Shown here piece after piece: positions 18,433-27,777 of a DNA stretch of 64,000 nt (position 1 is its first letter; the number at the start of each line of letters is the position of its first letter). A program made the position numbers and the translations under genes. A model generated the notes under the pieces. The model was not told the DNA's origin. It was given only the letters and a program-made list of their open reading frames with translations, and searched no databases. This DNA is from Hymenobacter duratus (lineage in GTDB: Bacteria > Bacteroidota > Bacteroidia > Cytophagales > Hymenobacteraceae): positions 1,136,501-1,200,500 of the forward strand of contig NZ_JACWZZ010000001.1 of the NCBI RefSeq assembly GCF_014698995.1. Direction: 5' to 3'.

Positions 18433-18460
18433 AAGCCCCAGCTGCCCGCTGGGGCTTTTT
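18433..18460 (+). terminator. Intrinsic terminator after the small lipoprotein gene
   Basis: A ten-base perfect stem AAGCCCCAGC / GCTGGGGCTT with a five-base loop, running into a T tract. It ends the uvrB-side transcript before the two-component genes. Confidence 0.9.
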
Positions 18461-18535
18461 GCGTCTCTGCCTCGGGCGTTGCAGCCATTGCCGGCTGGTT
18501 GGCGTACTTTGGGGAGCTATGTTGTCGGGGCTTCT

Positions 18536-19213
18536 ATGAAAATACTGCTGGTTGAGGACGAGCCCAAGCTGGCCTCGTTCGTGAAAAAAGGATTTGAGCA
18601 TGAAGGCTACGAGTTGACCATCGGCTACGACGGCCGCATGGGCGACTCGCTGTTTCAGCAGCAACCCTATGATCTAGTGATTCTGGACGTGAACCTGCCG
18701 TACCTGAACGGTTTCGAGCTGTGCCGCCGCATCCGGGAAACCGACCGGCAGGTGCCCATCCTGCTGCTCACGGCCCTCGACTCGCTGGACGATAAAGTGA
18801 CGGGCTTTGAGGCCGGCGCCGATGACTACCTGGCCAAGCCGTTTGCCTTTAAGGAGTTGCTACTGCGTGCCCGTGCCCTCACCAAGCGTGCCTCCGCCAA
18901 CGAGCCCAACCGGCAGGCCCTGCGCATGGCCGACCTGGAGTTGAACCTCGACTCCAAAATCGTGACCCGCAACGGCCAGCGCATCGACCTGACGACGCGG
19001 GAATATGCGCTGCTGGAGCATCTGCTGCTGAACCGGGGTAAAATTGTGAGCCGCGTAGATATTGCCGAGCGGGTCTGGGAGTTGGATTTCGACACCAGTA
19101 CCAACGTCATTGACGTGTACGTGAGCTACTTGCGCAAGAAGCTGGACCGGGACTTCTCGCCCAAGCTGATTCATACGGTGGTGGGCATGGGCTACGTAAT
19201 GCGGGAAGGCTGA
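18536..19213 (+). CDS. OmpR/PhoB-family response regulator
   Basis: 225 residues from the ATG giving MKILLVEDEPKLASF. The receiver domain has acidic residues near 8-9, phosphoacceptor Asp51 in LVILDVNLPYLNGF, and DYLAKPF. A winged-helix DNA-binding domain (about 128-224) shows LTTREYALLEHLLLNRGKIV and VIDVYVSYLRKKLD ending in HTVVGMGYVM. The stop codon shares one base with the start of the kinase gene (TGATG), giving translational coupling. Its place just upstream of an efflux operon on the same strand suggests it controls that operon, by analogy with CusR/CzcR-type systems. Confidence 0.95.
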   Translation: MKILLVEDEPKLASFVKKGFEHEGYELTIGYDGRMGDSLFQQQPYDLVILDVNLPYLNGFELCRRIRETDRQVPILLLTALDSLDDKVTGFEAGADDYLAKPFAFKELLLRARALTKRASANEPNRQALRMADLELNLDSKIVTRNGQRIDLTTREYALLEHLLLNRGKIVSRVDIAERVWELDFDTSTNVIDVYVSYLRKKLDRDFSPKLIHTVVGMGYVMREG

Positions 19214-20601
19214 TGCTGATTCGCAACAAGCTGATGCTGCGCTTTACGCTGCTGGTGCTGGCCATTCAGGTGAGCTTTTCGGCGTTTATCTACTACTTCT
19301 ACGCCACCACGCGCCGGCAGCGTTTCGAGCACCGGCTGGAAAACGCCGCTACGTTGTCGGGGCGGCTGCTGGTGCGCACGGGCAAACTGGCAACAGGCAA
19401 TCTGGGCAGTATCCGGCGCGGCGACTTAATCACAATTCCTGGGGAGCAAATCAGCATTTATGGCCCGGCGGCGGACCTGCGCTACAGCAGTTCCGATGAC
19501 ATTGACCAAGCACCCAATCAGCTTCGGCTGAATCGCCTGAAGCCAAGGCAGCCGTTGCTGTTTACGATTGGGCTCAACCGGGAGGCAATTGGCATGGCCT
19601 ATGAGTATCAGGGGAAGTACTACCACATTTTTGTGTCGGCGGTAGATAGGCTGGGCTGGGCGCAGCTCAACCGGGTTCGGATTCTGCTGCTGGTAGGCAA
19701 TGTGGGCGCGCTGGCCCTTACTATTCTGGCCGGCTGGTACTTTGCGGGCTCAGCATTGCGGCCGGTAGCCCGCATTATCCGGCAGGCCGAGCGTATTTCG
19801 GCCTCCAACTTGGGGCGCCGACTGCATGAGGGCAACCGCCGCGACGAAATGGCGCAGCTGGCTATGACCTTCAACGTCATGCTGACGGGACTGGAGCAGG
19901 CGTTTGAGTCGCAGAGAAGCTTCCTGTCACACGCTTCCCACGAGTTGCGCACTCCGCTCACCACCCTGATGGGTACCCTGGAAACGGCCCTCACCTACGA
20001 CCAGACGCTGGAAGATGCGCGCCAGAGCATGACCGAAAGCCTGGATGCCGCCCGCCACCTCCACGGCCTCACCAATAGTTTGCTGGCGCTGGTGAAAGTA
20101 GATGGTGCCCTACCGGCTTTCGTGCCCGTGCGCCTAGATGAATGCCTGAGCCAAGCCCTGGACTATGCTCGCGCGAAGTATCCGGGGCGCGAACTGCGCC
20201 TGGTTTTCGGAGAGTTGCCTGAAGCTGAGGAAACCGACGTGTTTATGGTGCCTGGCAACGCGCAACTGCTGACCACGGCCCTACTCAACCTGCTCGATAA
20301 TGCCTGCAAGTACTCGGCGGGAGCCGTGCAGGCGGAACTGGCTTATGACGCCGCCCACACGCTACGGGTCCGCATTACCGATACCGGACCCGGCCTTACG
20401 CCGGAGGAGCTGAAGCGTATTTACGAGCCTCTGTACCGGACTTCCGGCGCCATCAACCGGCCCGGATATGGCCTGGGTTTGCCCCTCACCCAGAAGATAG
20501 TGCAGCGCCACGGTGGCCGGCTGGAGCTTAGGTCGGCAGTGGGGCAGGGCACTACCGCCACCGTGTGGCTGCCGGCGCTGACCAAGCAGGGGCTGATATA
20601 G
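19213..20601 (+). CDS. Sensor histidine kinase with HAMP domain
   Basis: 462 residues. A first membrane segment (about 10-30), a periplasmic domain of about 120 residues, a second membrane segment (about 157-180), then HAMP (FAGSALRPVARIIRQAERIS), a dimerization domain with FLSHASHELRTPLTTLMG (phosphoacceptor His243) and an ATPase domain with LLNLLDNACKYS, ITDTGPGLTPEEL and GYGLGLPLTQKIVQRHGG. The family is the classical membrane sensor paired with OmpR-type regulators. The start overlaps the regulator stop. The ligand is not evident from the small periplasmic domain. Confidence 0.94.
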   Translation: MLIRNKLMLRFTLLVLAIQVSFSAFIYYFYATTRRQRFEHRLENAATLSGRLLVRTGKLATGNLGSIRRGDLITIPGEQISIYGPAADLRYSSSDDIDQAPNQLRLNRLKPRQPLLFTIGLNREAIGMAYEYQGKYYHIFVSAVDRLGWAQLNRVRILLLVGNVGALALTILAGWYFAGSALRPVARIIRQAERISASNLGRRLHEGNRRDEMAQLAMTFNVMLTGLEQAFESQRSFLSHASHELRTPLTTLMGTLETALTYDQTLEDARQSMTESLDAARHLHGLTNSLLALVKVDGALPAFVPVRLDECLSQALDYARAKYPGRELRLVFGELPEAEETDVFMVPGNAQLLTTALLNLLDNACKYSAGAVQAELAYDAAHTLRVRITDTGPGLTPEELKRIYEPLYRTSGAINRPGYGLGLPLTQKIVQRHGGRLELRSAVGQGTTATVWLPALTKQGLI

Positions 20602-20695
20602 GCACTGGAAGCAGGCGTTAATATCTTCTAATACGCTTCTCATCTCGTTTTAATGTCGGGGAGGGTCCTTTGTGGGGTAAATCAGCTGCTCCACA

Positions 20696-20965
20696 ATGAC
20701 CCCTGAGCCTCGGCCCACCAGTTTCCTGCTCTATCTCCTCACCCTGGCCGTTGTGCTGTCGGTGGGGCTGAACGCGTTTCTGCTCTACCGCACCCCGGAA
20801 GCCGAAGCCGAGCCGGCCGCTCTTTCAGAAGCGGAGGCCGAGCTGCACATGACCCAGCGTCTGCTGGCGCGCTGCCAGGCCTCGCACCAGCGCCAGGACA
20901 GTGTCCTGCTGACGCTGCAGTCCACGGCGGCCACAGCCACCACGTCAGGCCTCATTGGCCCCTAA
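20696..20965 (+). CDS. Small single-pass membrane protein, unknown
   Basis: 89 residues with one hydrophobic segment (about 9-27), then an acidic Glu/Ala-rich stretch and a short possible coiled coil (AELHMTQRLLARCQASHQRQ). I do not recognise a family. It sits between the two-component genes and the efflux adaptor on the same strand, 94 bases after the kinase and 51 bases before the adaptor, so it could be the first gene of the efflux operon. Coding potential is supported by position and by the membrane-anchor pattern only. Confidence 0.5.
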   Translation: MTPEPRPTSFLLYLLTLAVVLSVGLNAFLLYRTPEAEAEPAALSEAEAELHMTQRLLARCQASHQRQDSVLLTLQSTAATATTSGLIGP

Positions 20966-21016
20966 GCTGCCCGCTGGCTGCCTTCTCTTCCTGTCTGTCA
21001 TTCATCCATCCGCTTC

Positions 21017-22180
21017 ATGAACTCTTCTTTCTTCCCTGCGCTTACGGCCACGTTGCGCCAGGGCTTGCCTGCACTACTGGGAGCCGCTTTTCTGGCTGGT
21101 TGTACTGCCGATGGCAAAGACCAGTCGGCCGCAACACAGGCCGTCCCGATGCTGCCCGTCACTACGCTCAAATTCTCGGAGCAGGAGCTGTTTCATGATT
21201 ATGTGGCCGATGTGCAGGCCGTGCGCAACGTGGAAGTACGCGCCCAGGTCGGCGGCTTTCTGGAGCATATCTATGTAGACGAGGGCCGGACCGTGAAGAA
21301 AGGGCAGCCGCTGTTCCGCATCAACGCCAGCGCCTACCAGAACCAGCTGAATCAGGCCCGCGCCACGGTATCGGGGGCGGAGGCGCAGGCCCGCGCTGCC
21401 CGCCTGGAAATGGAGCGGGTGAAGCTGCTGGTGGACAAGAACGTTATTGCCAAAACCGAGCTGGCGCTTTCCCAGACCAAGGTGAAGGATGCCGATGCCC
21501 GCGTGGCCGATGCCCGCACCCAGGAAGCCGCCGCTCGCCTCAAACTGTCCTTCACGCTGGTAAAAGCGCCGTTTGATGGCATCATTGACCGGATTCCGTT
21601 GAAAGTGGGCAGCATGGTAGAGGAAGGCACGCTCCTGACCACCGTATCGGACCTTCGCTCGGTGTTTGCCTACTTCAACGTGGCCGAAGGCGAGTACCTA
21701 GAATATGTGAAAGCCCGCCAGCGCCACCCCGAGCGCCACACCGACTCCGTGTCGCTGACGCTGGCCGACGGCTCGCTCTACCCGCTGGCCGGCCACATCG
21801 AAACCACCGAAAGCGAGTTCAACGCCAGCACCGGCTCGCTGGCTTTCCGGGCCCGCTTCGACAACCCCAAGCAGCTGCTCAAGCACGGCGCCTCGGGCCG
21901 GATTCGCCTTACCAACAAGCTGCCGGAGGCGCTGCTGGTGCCGCAGAAAGCGGTGTTCGAAATCCAGGACAAAAACTACGTGTACGTGGTGGACAGCGCC
22001 AACCAGGTGCACATGCGCAACTTCAAGCCCCAGACCCGCACCGGTCTTTTCTACGTGGTGAAGGACGGGCTGAAACCGGGCGAGAAAATCGTGTATGAAG
22101 GCACTACAGGCCTGAAAAACGGTCAGAAAATCCGGCCCCGCCTCGTGCAGCCCGATTCGGTGCTGGCTTACGCGCACTAA
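21017..22180 (+). CDS. RND efflux periplasmic adaptor subunit (membrane fusion protein)
   Basis: 387 residues with a lipoprotein leader (lipobox AFLAGC, about 24-29). The lipoyl halves are visible as VEVRAQVGGFLEHIYVDEGR and IVKAPFDGIIDR-type FTLVKAPFDGIIDRIPLKVG, separated by a long alpha-hairpin (QARATVSGAEAQARAARLEM and after). C-terminal beta-barrel and membrane-proximal parts follow (GLKPGEKIVYEG). Adaptors of the AcrA/MexA type bridge the inner-membrane pump and the outer-membrane channel in the periplasm. The pump and channel genes follow directly, so the system is complete. Confidence 0.95.
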   Translation: MNSSFFPALTATLRQGLPALLGAAFLAGCTADGKDQSAATQAVPMLPVTTLKFSEQELFHDYVADVQAVRNVEVRAQVGGFLEHIYVDEGRTVKKGQPLFRINASAYQNQLNQARATVSGAEAQARAARLEMERVKLLVDKNVIAKTELALSQTKVKDADARVADARTQEAAARLKLSFTLVKAPFDGIIDRIPLKVGSMVEEGTLLTTVSDLRSVFAYFNVAEGEYLEYVKARQRHPERHTDSVSLTLADGSLYPLAGHIETTESEFNASTGSLAFRARFDNPKQLLKHGASGRIRLTNKLPEALLVPQKAVFEIQDKNYVYVVDSANQVHMRNFKPQTRTGLFYVVKDGLKPGEKIVYEGTTGLKNGQKIRPRLVQPDSVLAYAH

Positions 22181-22311
22181 CGACAACGACTCCAACCGCC
22201 TAAAGTCAGGGTCGGGGCTTCCTGCTCCGTGGAAAAGGGGGGACAAGCCGTCCGGTGCAGGATGACACCGGCCGGCAGCAGCTTCCGGTCCTGGCTTTTT
22301 TATCACGCCGG

Positions 22312-22337
22312 CCCTTCCTCAGACGTCTGAGGAAGGG
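22312..22337. promoter_or_regulatory. 26-bp perfect palindrome ahead of the RND pump gene
   Basis: The 26 bases are perfectly self-complementary with no spacer; each 13-base half is CCCTTCCTCAGAC. It lies 27 bases before the pump ATG, inside the 184-base gap between adaptor and pump. It may be an operator for a dimeric regulator or an RNA hairpin that tunes pump translation. No T tract follows, so a simple terminator is unlikely. Confidence 0.6.
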
Positions 22338-22364
22338 ACTTCGGCTGCCTTGCCACACCTACCT

Positions 22365-25300
22365 ATGTTCGATATTTTCATACGCCGGCCGATACTTTCG
22401 CTGGTAATTTCCGTGTTTCTGCTGCTGCTGGGGGGGCTGGCGCTGTTCACGCTGCCCATCACGCAGTTCCCCGACATCGTGCCGCCTTCCGTGACCGTGA
22501 CGGCCAAGTACACGGGCGCCAACGCCGAGGTGTGCGCCAAGGCCGTGGCCACGCCGCTGGAGCGCGCCATCAACGGCGTGCCCGGCATGACCTACATGTC
22601 GTCGGTGAGCTCCAACAACGGCGTGACGCTCATCACGGTGTTCTTCAAAGTAGGCACCGACCCCGACCTGGCCGCCGTGAGCGTGCAGAACCGCGTCACG
22701 ACCATCATCGACGAGCTGCCGGAAGAAGTAATCAAGGCGGGCGTGACGACGGAGAAGGAGGTGAACAGCATGCTGCTCTACCTCAACATCATGAGCGACG
22801 ACCCCAAGGCCAACGAGAAGTTCATCTACAACTTCGCCGACATCAACGTGCTGCAGGAGCTCAAGCGCATTGATGGTGTGGGCTTTGCCGAAATCATGGG
22901 TTCCCGCGAGTACTCGATGCGGGTGTGGCTGAAGCCGGACCGCATGGCCGCCTACAACGTGGGCACCGACGAAGTGGTGGAAGCCATCCGGGCCCAGAAC
23001 GTGGAAGCCGCGCCCGGCAAGTCGGGGGAAAGCTCGGGCCGCGAGGCGCAGGTGCTGCAGTACGTGCTGCGCTACACCGGCAAGCTGTTTGAGCCCGAGC
23101 AGTACCGCAACGTTGTGGTGCGCGCCGGCGCCGATGGCTCCATTCTGCGCCTGCGCGACGTGGCGGAAGTAGAATTTGGCTCGCTCACCTACGGCATGTC
23201 GTCGAAGATTGACGGGCAGCCTTCGGCGGCCATCATGCTCAAGCAGCGCCCCGGTTCCAACGCCTCCGAGGTAATTGAGGGCGTGAAAAACCGCATGGCC
23301 GAGCTGAAAGGCAGCAGCTTCCCGCCCGGCATGACCTACAGCATCTCCTATGACGTGTCGCGCTTCCTCGACGCCTCCATTCACGAGGTGCTCCGCACGC
23401 TGGTCGAGGCCTTCCTGCTGGTGTTCCTGATTGTGTACATCTTCCTGCAGGACTTCCGCTCCACCCTGATTCCGGCGCTGGCCGTGCCCGTGGCGCTGAT
23501 TGGTACCCTATTTTTCATGCAGGTGCTGGGTTTCTCCATCAACCTGCTCACGCTGTTTGCGCTGGTGCTGGCCATTGGTATTGTGGTCGATAACGCCATT
23601 GTGGTGGTGGAGGCCGTGCACGCCAAAATGCAGGAAAAGCACCTGCCGGCGCGGGCTGCCACCTTCGAGGCCATGCGCGAAATCAGCTCCTCGCTGGTGG
23701 CCATTACGCTGGTGATGTCGGCGGTATTCATCCCCGTATCGTTCATGGATGGCCCGGTGGGCGTGTTCTACCGCCAGTTTTCGCTCACGCTAGCCATTGC
23801 CATTGTTATTTCCGGCGTCAATGCCGTAACGCTGACGCCGGCCCTGTGCGCCATCATGCTCCGGCACACGCCGCTGGCCGAAGGTGAAAAGCCGAAAAGC
23901 CTGATGGGCCGCTTCTTCGCCGGCTTCAACCGCCGCTACGAAGTCATGGCCGGCCGCTACCAGGGCCTGCTGCGCGGCGTGGCAGGCCGCCGCGTCGTCA
24001 CGCTGGGTATGCTGCTGCTGTTCTTCGGGGCTACCTGGGGCGTGAGCCGCGTGCTGCCCTCCGGCTTCATCCCGACCGAAGACCAAGGCATGATTTACGT
24101 GAACGTGACCACGCCCGCCGGCGCCACCGTGGAGCGCACCGAGCAGGTGCTGGCCCAGGTGCAGAAAATTGCGCAGGACATGGGACCAGTCGAGTCAGTT
24201 TCGACGCTGGCCGGCTACAGCCTCGTGAACGAAGTGGCGGGCTCCAGCTACGGCATGGGCATGATTAACCTCAAGCCCTGGGACGAGCGCGAAGAGTCGG
24301 TGCAGGAGTTGATTGCGCAGCTGGAAGAGAAAACCAAAGGCATCAGCGACGCCAGCATTCAGTTTCTGCCGCCGCCCACCGTGCCCGGCTTCGGTAACTC
24401 CAGCGGCTTCGAACTGCGCCTGCTCGACAAATCCGGTACCGGCGACCTGCAGAAAACCGCCGACGTGGCCCAGACTTTTCTCACGGCCCTAAACAAGGAA
24501 GGCGCCATCAACGGAGCTTTCACCGGCTTCGACCCCAACTTCCCGCAGTACCTCATCCACGTTGACCAGGACATGGCCGCCAAGAAAGGCGTGACCATCG
24601 ACAAAGCCATGAGCACGCTGCAAACCCTGATGGGCAGCTACTACGCCTCCAACTTCATCCGGTTCGGGCAGATGTATAAGGTGATGGTGCAGGCCTCGCC
24701 CGAGTACCGCGGCCGCCCCGAGGACGTGCTGGCCCTGCACGTGAAAAACGACCGGGGCGAGATGGTGCCTTTCTCCACTTTCGTGAAGCTGGAGCGTGTT
24801 TTCGGCCCCGACCAGCTCACGCGCTACAACATGTACACCTCGGCCATGATCAACGGTGACGCTGCCGTGGGCTTCTCCTCCGGCGACGCCATCAGCGCCA
24901 TCGAGCGGGTAGCGGCCAAGGAGCTGCCCCGCGGCTACGACTACGAGTGGAGCGGCATGACGCGGGAGCAAATCCTGAGCGGCGACCAGGCACTGTACGT
25001 GTTCGGCATTGTACTCATCTTCGTGTATCTGCTGCTGGCGGCTCAGTACGAGAGTCTGCTCTTGCCGCTGCCGGTGCTGCTGAGCTTGCCCACCGGCGTG
25101 TTCGGGGCCTTCCTGAGTTTGAAGCTGCTGGGGCTGGAAAACAACATCTACGCGCAGGTGGCGCTGGTCATGCTGATTGGTCTGCTGGGCAAAAACGCCA
25201 TCCTCATTATCGAGTTTGCCGAGCAGCGCCGCCGCCAGGGAGTCTCCGTGCTCGATGCGGCCATCGAAGGTGCCGTGTCGCGTCTGCGGCCCATCCTGAT

Positions 25301-25592
25301 GACGTCCTTCGCCTTCATTGCGGGCCTGATTCCGCTGGTTATTGCCAGTGGGGCCGGTGCCCTCGGCAACCGCTCCATCGGGACGGCGGCGGCGGGCGGC
25401 ATGCTCATCGGTACGCTGTTCGGCATGGTCCTGATTCCAGGCCTGTACGTGCTGTTTGCCAGCCTCGAAAAGCCCAAAAACCTGGATGCTGACGCCGAAG
25501 AAGCAGAGGAAATTCCTGCCGTTCCCGTCCCCCAGCATCGTCTCAATGGTGCGGCCGTGCCTGCCGGCGAACCTGTTCATTTCATCAAATAA
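22365..25592 (+). CDS. RND efflux permease, HAE1/AcrB type
   Basis: 1075 residues from the ATG before FDIFIRRPILSLVISVFLL. Twelve membrane segments and two large periplasmic loops are implied by length and pattern. Proton-relay residues appear as Asp409 followed by Asn410 (IVVDNAIVVVEAV), where E. coli AcrB has Asp-Asp, and a Lys in LIGLLGKNAILIIEFAEQ. Other family marks are FPDIVPPSVTV at the N-terminus and PTEDQGMIYVNV at the start of the second half. It exports hydrophobic compounds with proton import; drug specificity cannot be read. The outer-membrane channel gene starts two bases after the stop. Confidence 0.97.
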   Translation: MFDIFIRRPILSLVISVFLLLLGGLALFTLPITQFPDIVPPSVTVTAKYTGANAEVCAKAVATPLERAINGVPGMTYMSSVSSNNGVTLITVFFKVGTDPDLAAVSVQNRVTTIIDELPEEVIKAGVTTEKEVNSMLLYLNIMSDDPKANEKFIYNFADINVLQELKRIDGVGFAEIMGSREYSMRVWLKPDRMAAYNVGTDEVVEAIRAQNVEAAPGKSGESSGREAQVLQYVLRYTGKLFEPEQYRNVVVRAGADGSILRLRDVAEVEFGSLTYGMSSKIDGQPSAAIMLKQRPGSNASEVIEGVKNRMAELKGSSFPPGMTYSISYDVSRFLDASIHEVLRTLVEAFLLVFLIVYIFLQDFRSTLIPALAVPVALIGTLFFMQVLGFSINLLTLFALVLAIGIVVDNAIVVVEAVHAKMQEKHLPARAATFEAMREISSSLVAITLVMSAVFIPVSFMDGPVGVFYRQFSLTLAIAIVISGVNAVTLTPALCAIMLRHTPLAEGEKPKSLMGRFFAGFNRRYEVMAGRYQGLLRGVAGRRVVTLGMLLLFFGATWGVSRVLPSGFIPTEDQGMIYVNVTTPAGATVERTEQVLAQVQKIAQDMGPVESVSTLAGYSLVNEVAGSSYGMGMINLKPWDEREESVQELIAQLEEKTKGISDASIQFLPPPTVPGFGNSSGFELRLLDKSGTGDLQKTADVAQTFLTALNKEGAINGAFTGFDPNFPQYLIHVDQDMAAKKGVTIDKAMSTLQTLMGSYYASNFIRFGQMYKVMVQASPEYRGRPEDVLALHVKNDRGEMVPFSTFVKLERVFGPDQLTRYNMYTSAMINGDAAVGFSSGDAISAIERVAAKELPRGYDYEWSGMTREQILSGDQALYVFGIVLIFVYLLLAAQYESLLLPLPVLLSLPTGVFGAFLSLKLLGLENNIYAQVALVMLIGLLGKNAILIIEFAEQRRRQGVSVLDAAIEGAVSRLRPILMTSFAFIAGLIPLVIASGAGALGNRSIGTAAAGGMLIGTLFGMVLIPGLYVLFASLEKPKNLDADAEEAEEIPAVPVPQHRLNGAAVPAGEPVHFIK

Positions 25593-25594
25593 GT

Positions 25595-27100
25595 ATGCGC
25601 CTGCATTCTGCTATAGTTTCCGGTCTTACTGTACTGACTTTGGCCTCCGGCTGCCGCGTGGCGGCACCCACGGAGCCCAAGGCCAGTGCGGCGCTGCCGG
25701 CTGCCTTTGCCACCACCCCGCAGGGGCCGTCTGCCGTGGCTGCAACCACGGCGGGCGGTGCGTTGCCCACCCCGCCCGCCGATACGCTCAGTGCCGGCGC
25801 CCTGCCGTGGCGGCAGTTCTTCGCCGACCCCGCACTGGCGGCCCTTATTGACACCGCGCTGCAGCAAAACCTGGATCTGCGCATTGCCGTGCAGCGCGTA
25901 GAAGCGGCCCGGGCAAACTATCTGGCCCGGCGTGGCGCGCTACTGCCCACCGTCTCGGCCGTAGGTTCGGCCGGCGCCGACCGGTATGGCCGCTACACGC
26001 TCAACGGCGTAGGCAACTTCGACACCAACCTGTCGCCCAACATTGAGGGCGGGCAGCGGATTCCGGATCCGCTCACGCCGGATTTCTTCATAGGGCTGCG
26101 CAGCTCCTGGGAAATAGATGTGTGGGGCAAGCTCAAGAGCCGCCGCAAAGCTGCGTATCTGCGGGTGCTGGCATCGGAGCAGGGGCGAAACTTCGTGACG
26201 ACCAACGTGGTGGCCGAAGTTGCGCGGCTCTACTACGAGCTGCTCACCTACGACAACCAGCTGGCCGTGCTGCAGCGCAACGTGGCCCTGCAGCAGAAGG
26301 CACTGGGCGTCATGCGGATTCAGAAGCAGGCCGGCCGCGCTACGGAGCTGGCCGTGCAGCAGTTTCAGGCGCAGACTCTGCGCACCGAAAGCCTGGCCTA
26401 CGAAACCCGCCAGCGCATCACCGAAACCGAAGCCAGCCTGAACCAGTTGCTCGGGCGCTACCCGCAGCCCATTGCCCGCGGCGCGGCGCTACCCCAGCAG
26501 ACGCTGCCGGCCCGCCTCAGTGCGGGCCTGCCCTCGGCCGCGCTGCTGCGCCGCCCCGATGTGCGCCAGGCGGAGCTGGACCTGCAGGCTGCCCGCGCCG
26601 ACGTAGATGCCGCCCGGGCCGCTTTTCTGCCCTCACTCACGCTCACGCCCTACGTCGGGTTCAATGCTTTCCGCAGCAATATGCTGTTCGATCCGTCGTC
26701 GTTAGCGTTTGGCGCGGTGGCCGGGCTGGCCGGGCCCATTCTCAACCGCGCCCAGCTCAAAGCCGACCAGCGCACCGCCGTTGCGGCCAACCTCGAAACC
26801 TATTACCTCTACCAGAAGACCCTGCAAACCGGCTTCCGCGAAGTCGTGACCGGGCTCAAGGGCCTGGAAAATTTCCGCGCCGCGGCCGCGCTCCGGCAGC
26901 AGGAAGTAGACCTGCTCACGAAGGGCGTAGCCACCGCCAACGACCTGTATGTGGCTGGGTATGCGTCTTATCTGGAAGTAATTACGGCCCAGCGCAGTGT
27001 GCTGGAAGCCGAGCTGAGTCTGGCCGAAGCCCGGCAGTCTCAGCTGCTGCAAAGCGTGGACCTTTACCGCGCCCTGGGCGGCGGCTGGCAACAGCCCTAG
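25595..27100 (+). CDS. Outer-membrane efflux channel, TolC/OprM (NodT) family lipoprotein
   Basis: 501 residues. A lipoprotein leader ends in TLASGC (Cys20). Two OEP repeats are visible: the first from LPWRQFFADPALAALIDTAL, with NLDLRIAVQRVEAARANY; the second from LLRRPDVRQAELDLQAARAD with FLPSLTLTPYVGF. These proteins form trimeric channels through the outer membrane for RND pumps. The start lies two bases after the permease stop, and a strong terminator follows, so this is the last gene of the efflux operon. Confidence 0.96.
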   Translation: MRLHSAIVSGLTVLTLASGCRVAAPTEPKASAALPAAFATTPQGPSAVAATTAGGALPTPPADTLSAGALPWRQFFADPALAALIDTALQQNLDLRIAVQRVEAARANYLARRGALLPTVSAVGSAGADRYGRYTLNGVGNFDTNLSPNIEGGQRIPDPLTPDFFIGLRSSWEIDVWGKLKSRRKAAYLRVLASEQGRNFVTTNVVAEVARLYYELLTYDNQLAVLQRNVALQQKALGVMRIQKQAGRATELAVQQFQAQTLRTESLAYETRQRITETEASLNQLLGRYPQPIARGAALPQQTLPARLSAGLPSAALLRRPDVRQAELDLQAARADVDAARAAFLPSLTLTPYVGFNAFRSNMLFDPSSLAFGAVAGLAGPILNRAQLKADQRTAVAANLETYYLYQKTLQTGFREVVTGLKGLENFRAAAALRQQEVDLLTKGVATANDLYVAGYASYLEVITAQRSVLEAELSLAEARQSQLLQSVDLYRALGGGWQQP

Positions 27101-27121
27101 TTTTTCTGCCGCCCTACCTGG

Positions 27122-27153
27122 AACGGCCGTGCTACTAAGCACGGCCGTTTTTT
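27122..27153 (+). terminator. Intrinsic terminator closing the efflux operon
   Basis: A 12-base perfect stem AACGGCCGTGCT / AGCACGGCCGTT with loop ACTA, followed by T residues. It is also close to the end of the convergent STAS-like gene. Confidence 0.93.
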
Positions 27154-27162
27154 GTGCCCTGG

Positions 27163-27561
27163 CTATACCCGCTTGAGCCATTCACCGGCCGAAGCGGGGC
27201 TGTTGAACGTGAGAAACAGGATGCCGGCCGACGTGTGCTGCACGGCCAACTCGGCCGAGAGCTGGCTGTAGCGCTCAGGAGAATGAATCCAGGCGAAATA
27301 GCGGCAACCAGCCTCGTACAGCTGAGGAAAAAACACCTCCCCGCCCCAGCGCGCTGCCTCGGCCCAAAGCCCATAAATGTGAGTATTGTCGTTGAGCACT
27401 TTTGAACAGCGCTCCTGCCGCAACAACTCCAGCAGCTTGAGAGCTCCTTCCATAACCTCAGCATCCGTAGGGCTGCCCTGCCAATCAAGCTGCAGCCAGT
27501 TTTCTACGTAGTTGAGATGGATAGTCAGTGTTGGAGAATGGTAGAGGGTGCGTAGCGCCAT
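27163..27561 (-). CDS. Small STAS-like protein (copy 1)
   Basis: 132 residues from the ATG before ALRTLYHSPTLTIHLN. The pattern is a strand (LTIHLNYVENWLQLDW), a helix (AEVMEGALKLLELLRQE), a strand with KVLNDNTHIYG, a further helix and strand (CRYFAWIHS), then a final strand and helix ending FNSPASAGEWLKRV. This is the STAS/SpoIIAA-like layout of cytosolic regulatory proteins seen often in Cytophagales. The next gene has the same layout and a similar end (FNNAQAAAAWLRQI). I do not know the partner. Function is inferred from fold pattern only. Confidence 0.6.
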   Translation of the reverse strand: MALRTLYHSPTLTIHLNYVENWLQLDWQGSPTDAEVMEGALKLLELLRQERCSKVLNDNTHIYGLWAEAARWGGEVFFPQLYEAGCRYFAWIHSPERYSQLSAELAVQHTSAGILFLTFNSPASAGEWLKRV

Positions 27562-27777
27562 GGTGGAATGAGCAGAGGGACGGTATCCGGAACGCAAGTT
27601 AGCAGGTAGTCATACAGACTTTGCCCGGAGAATACTTCAGTTCCTGCGTGAGCGTTGCTGCAGGAGCAAGCTGCTGCCCTGGGCTTTGGGCTCTGTGTCC
27701 CGGCTTGCTACTCTTCTACGGCCCAGGCGTATGCCGGCAACGGCACCAGTCGAGCTGGGTTTTCGGCTTGGGGCGGG

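Noticed and set aside
22240..22300. Terminator between adaptor and pump genes
   Set aside because: A T run exists (22295-22301), but the preceding pairing is broken by a five-base bulge and unequal arms, so it is not convincing.
22359..25580. Two long open frames (341 and 363 codons) opposite the RND permease
   Set aside because: They are antisense shadows of a conserved permease, with His/Gln/Gly-rich composition.
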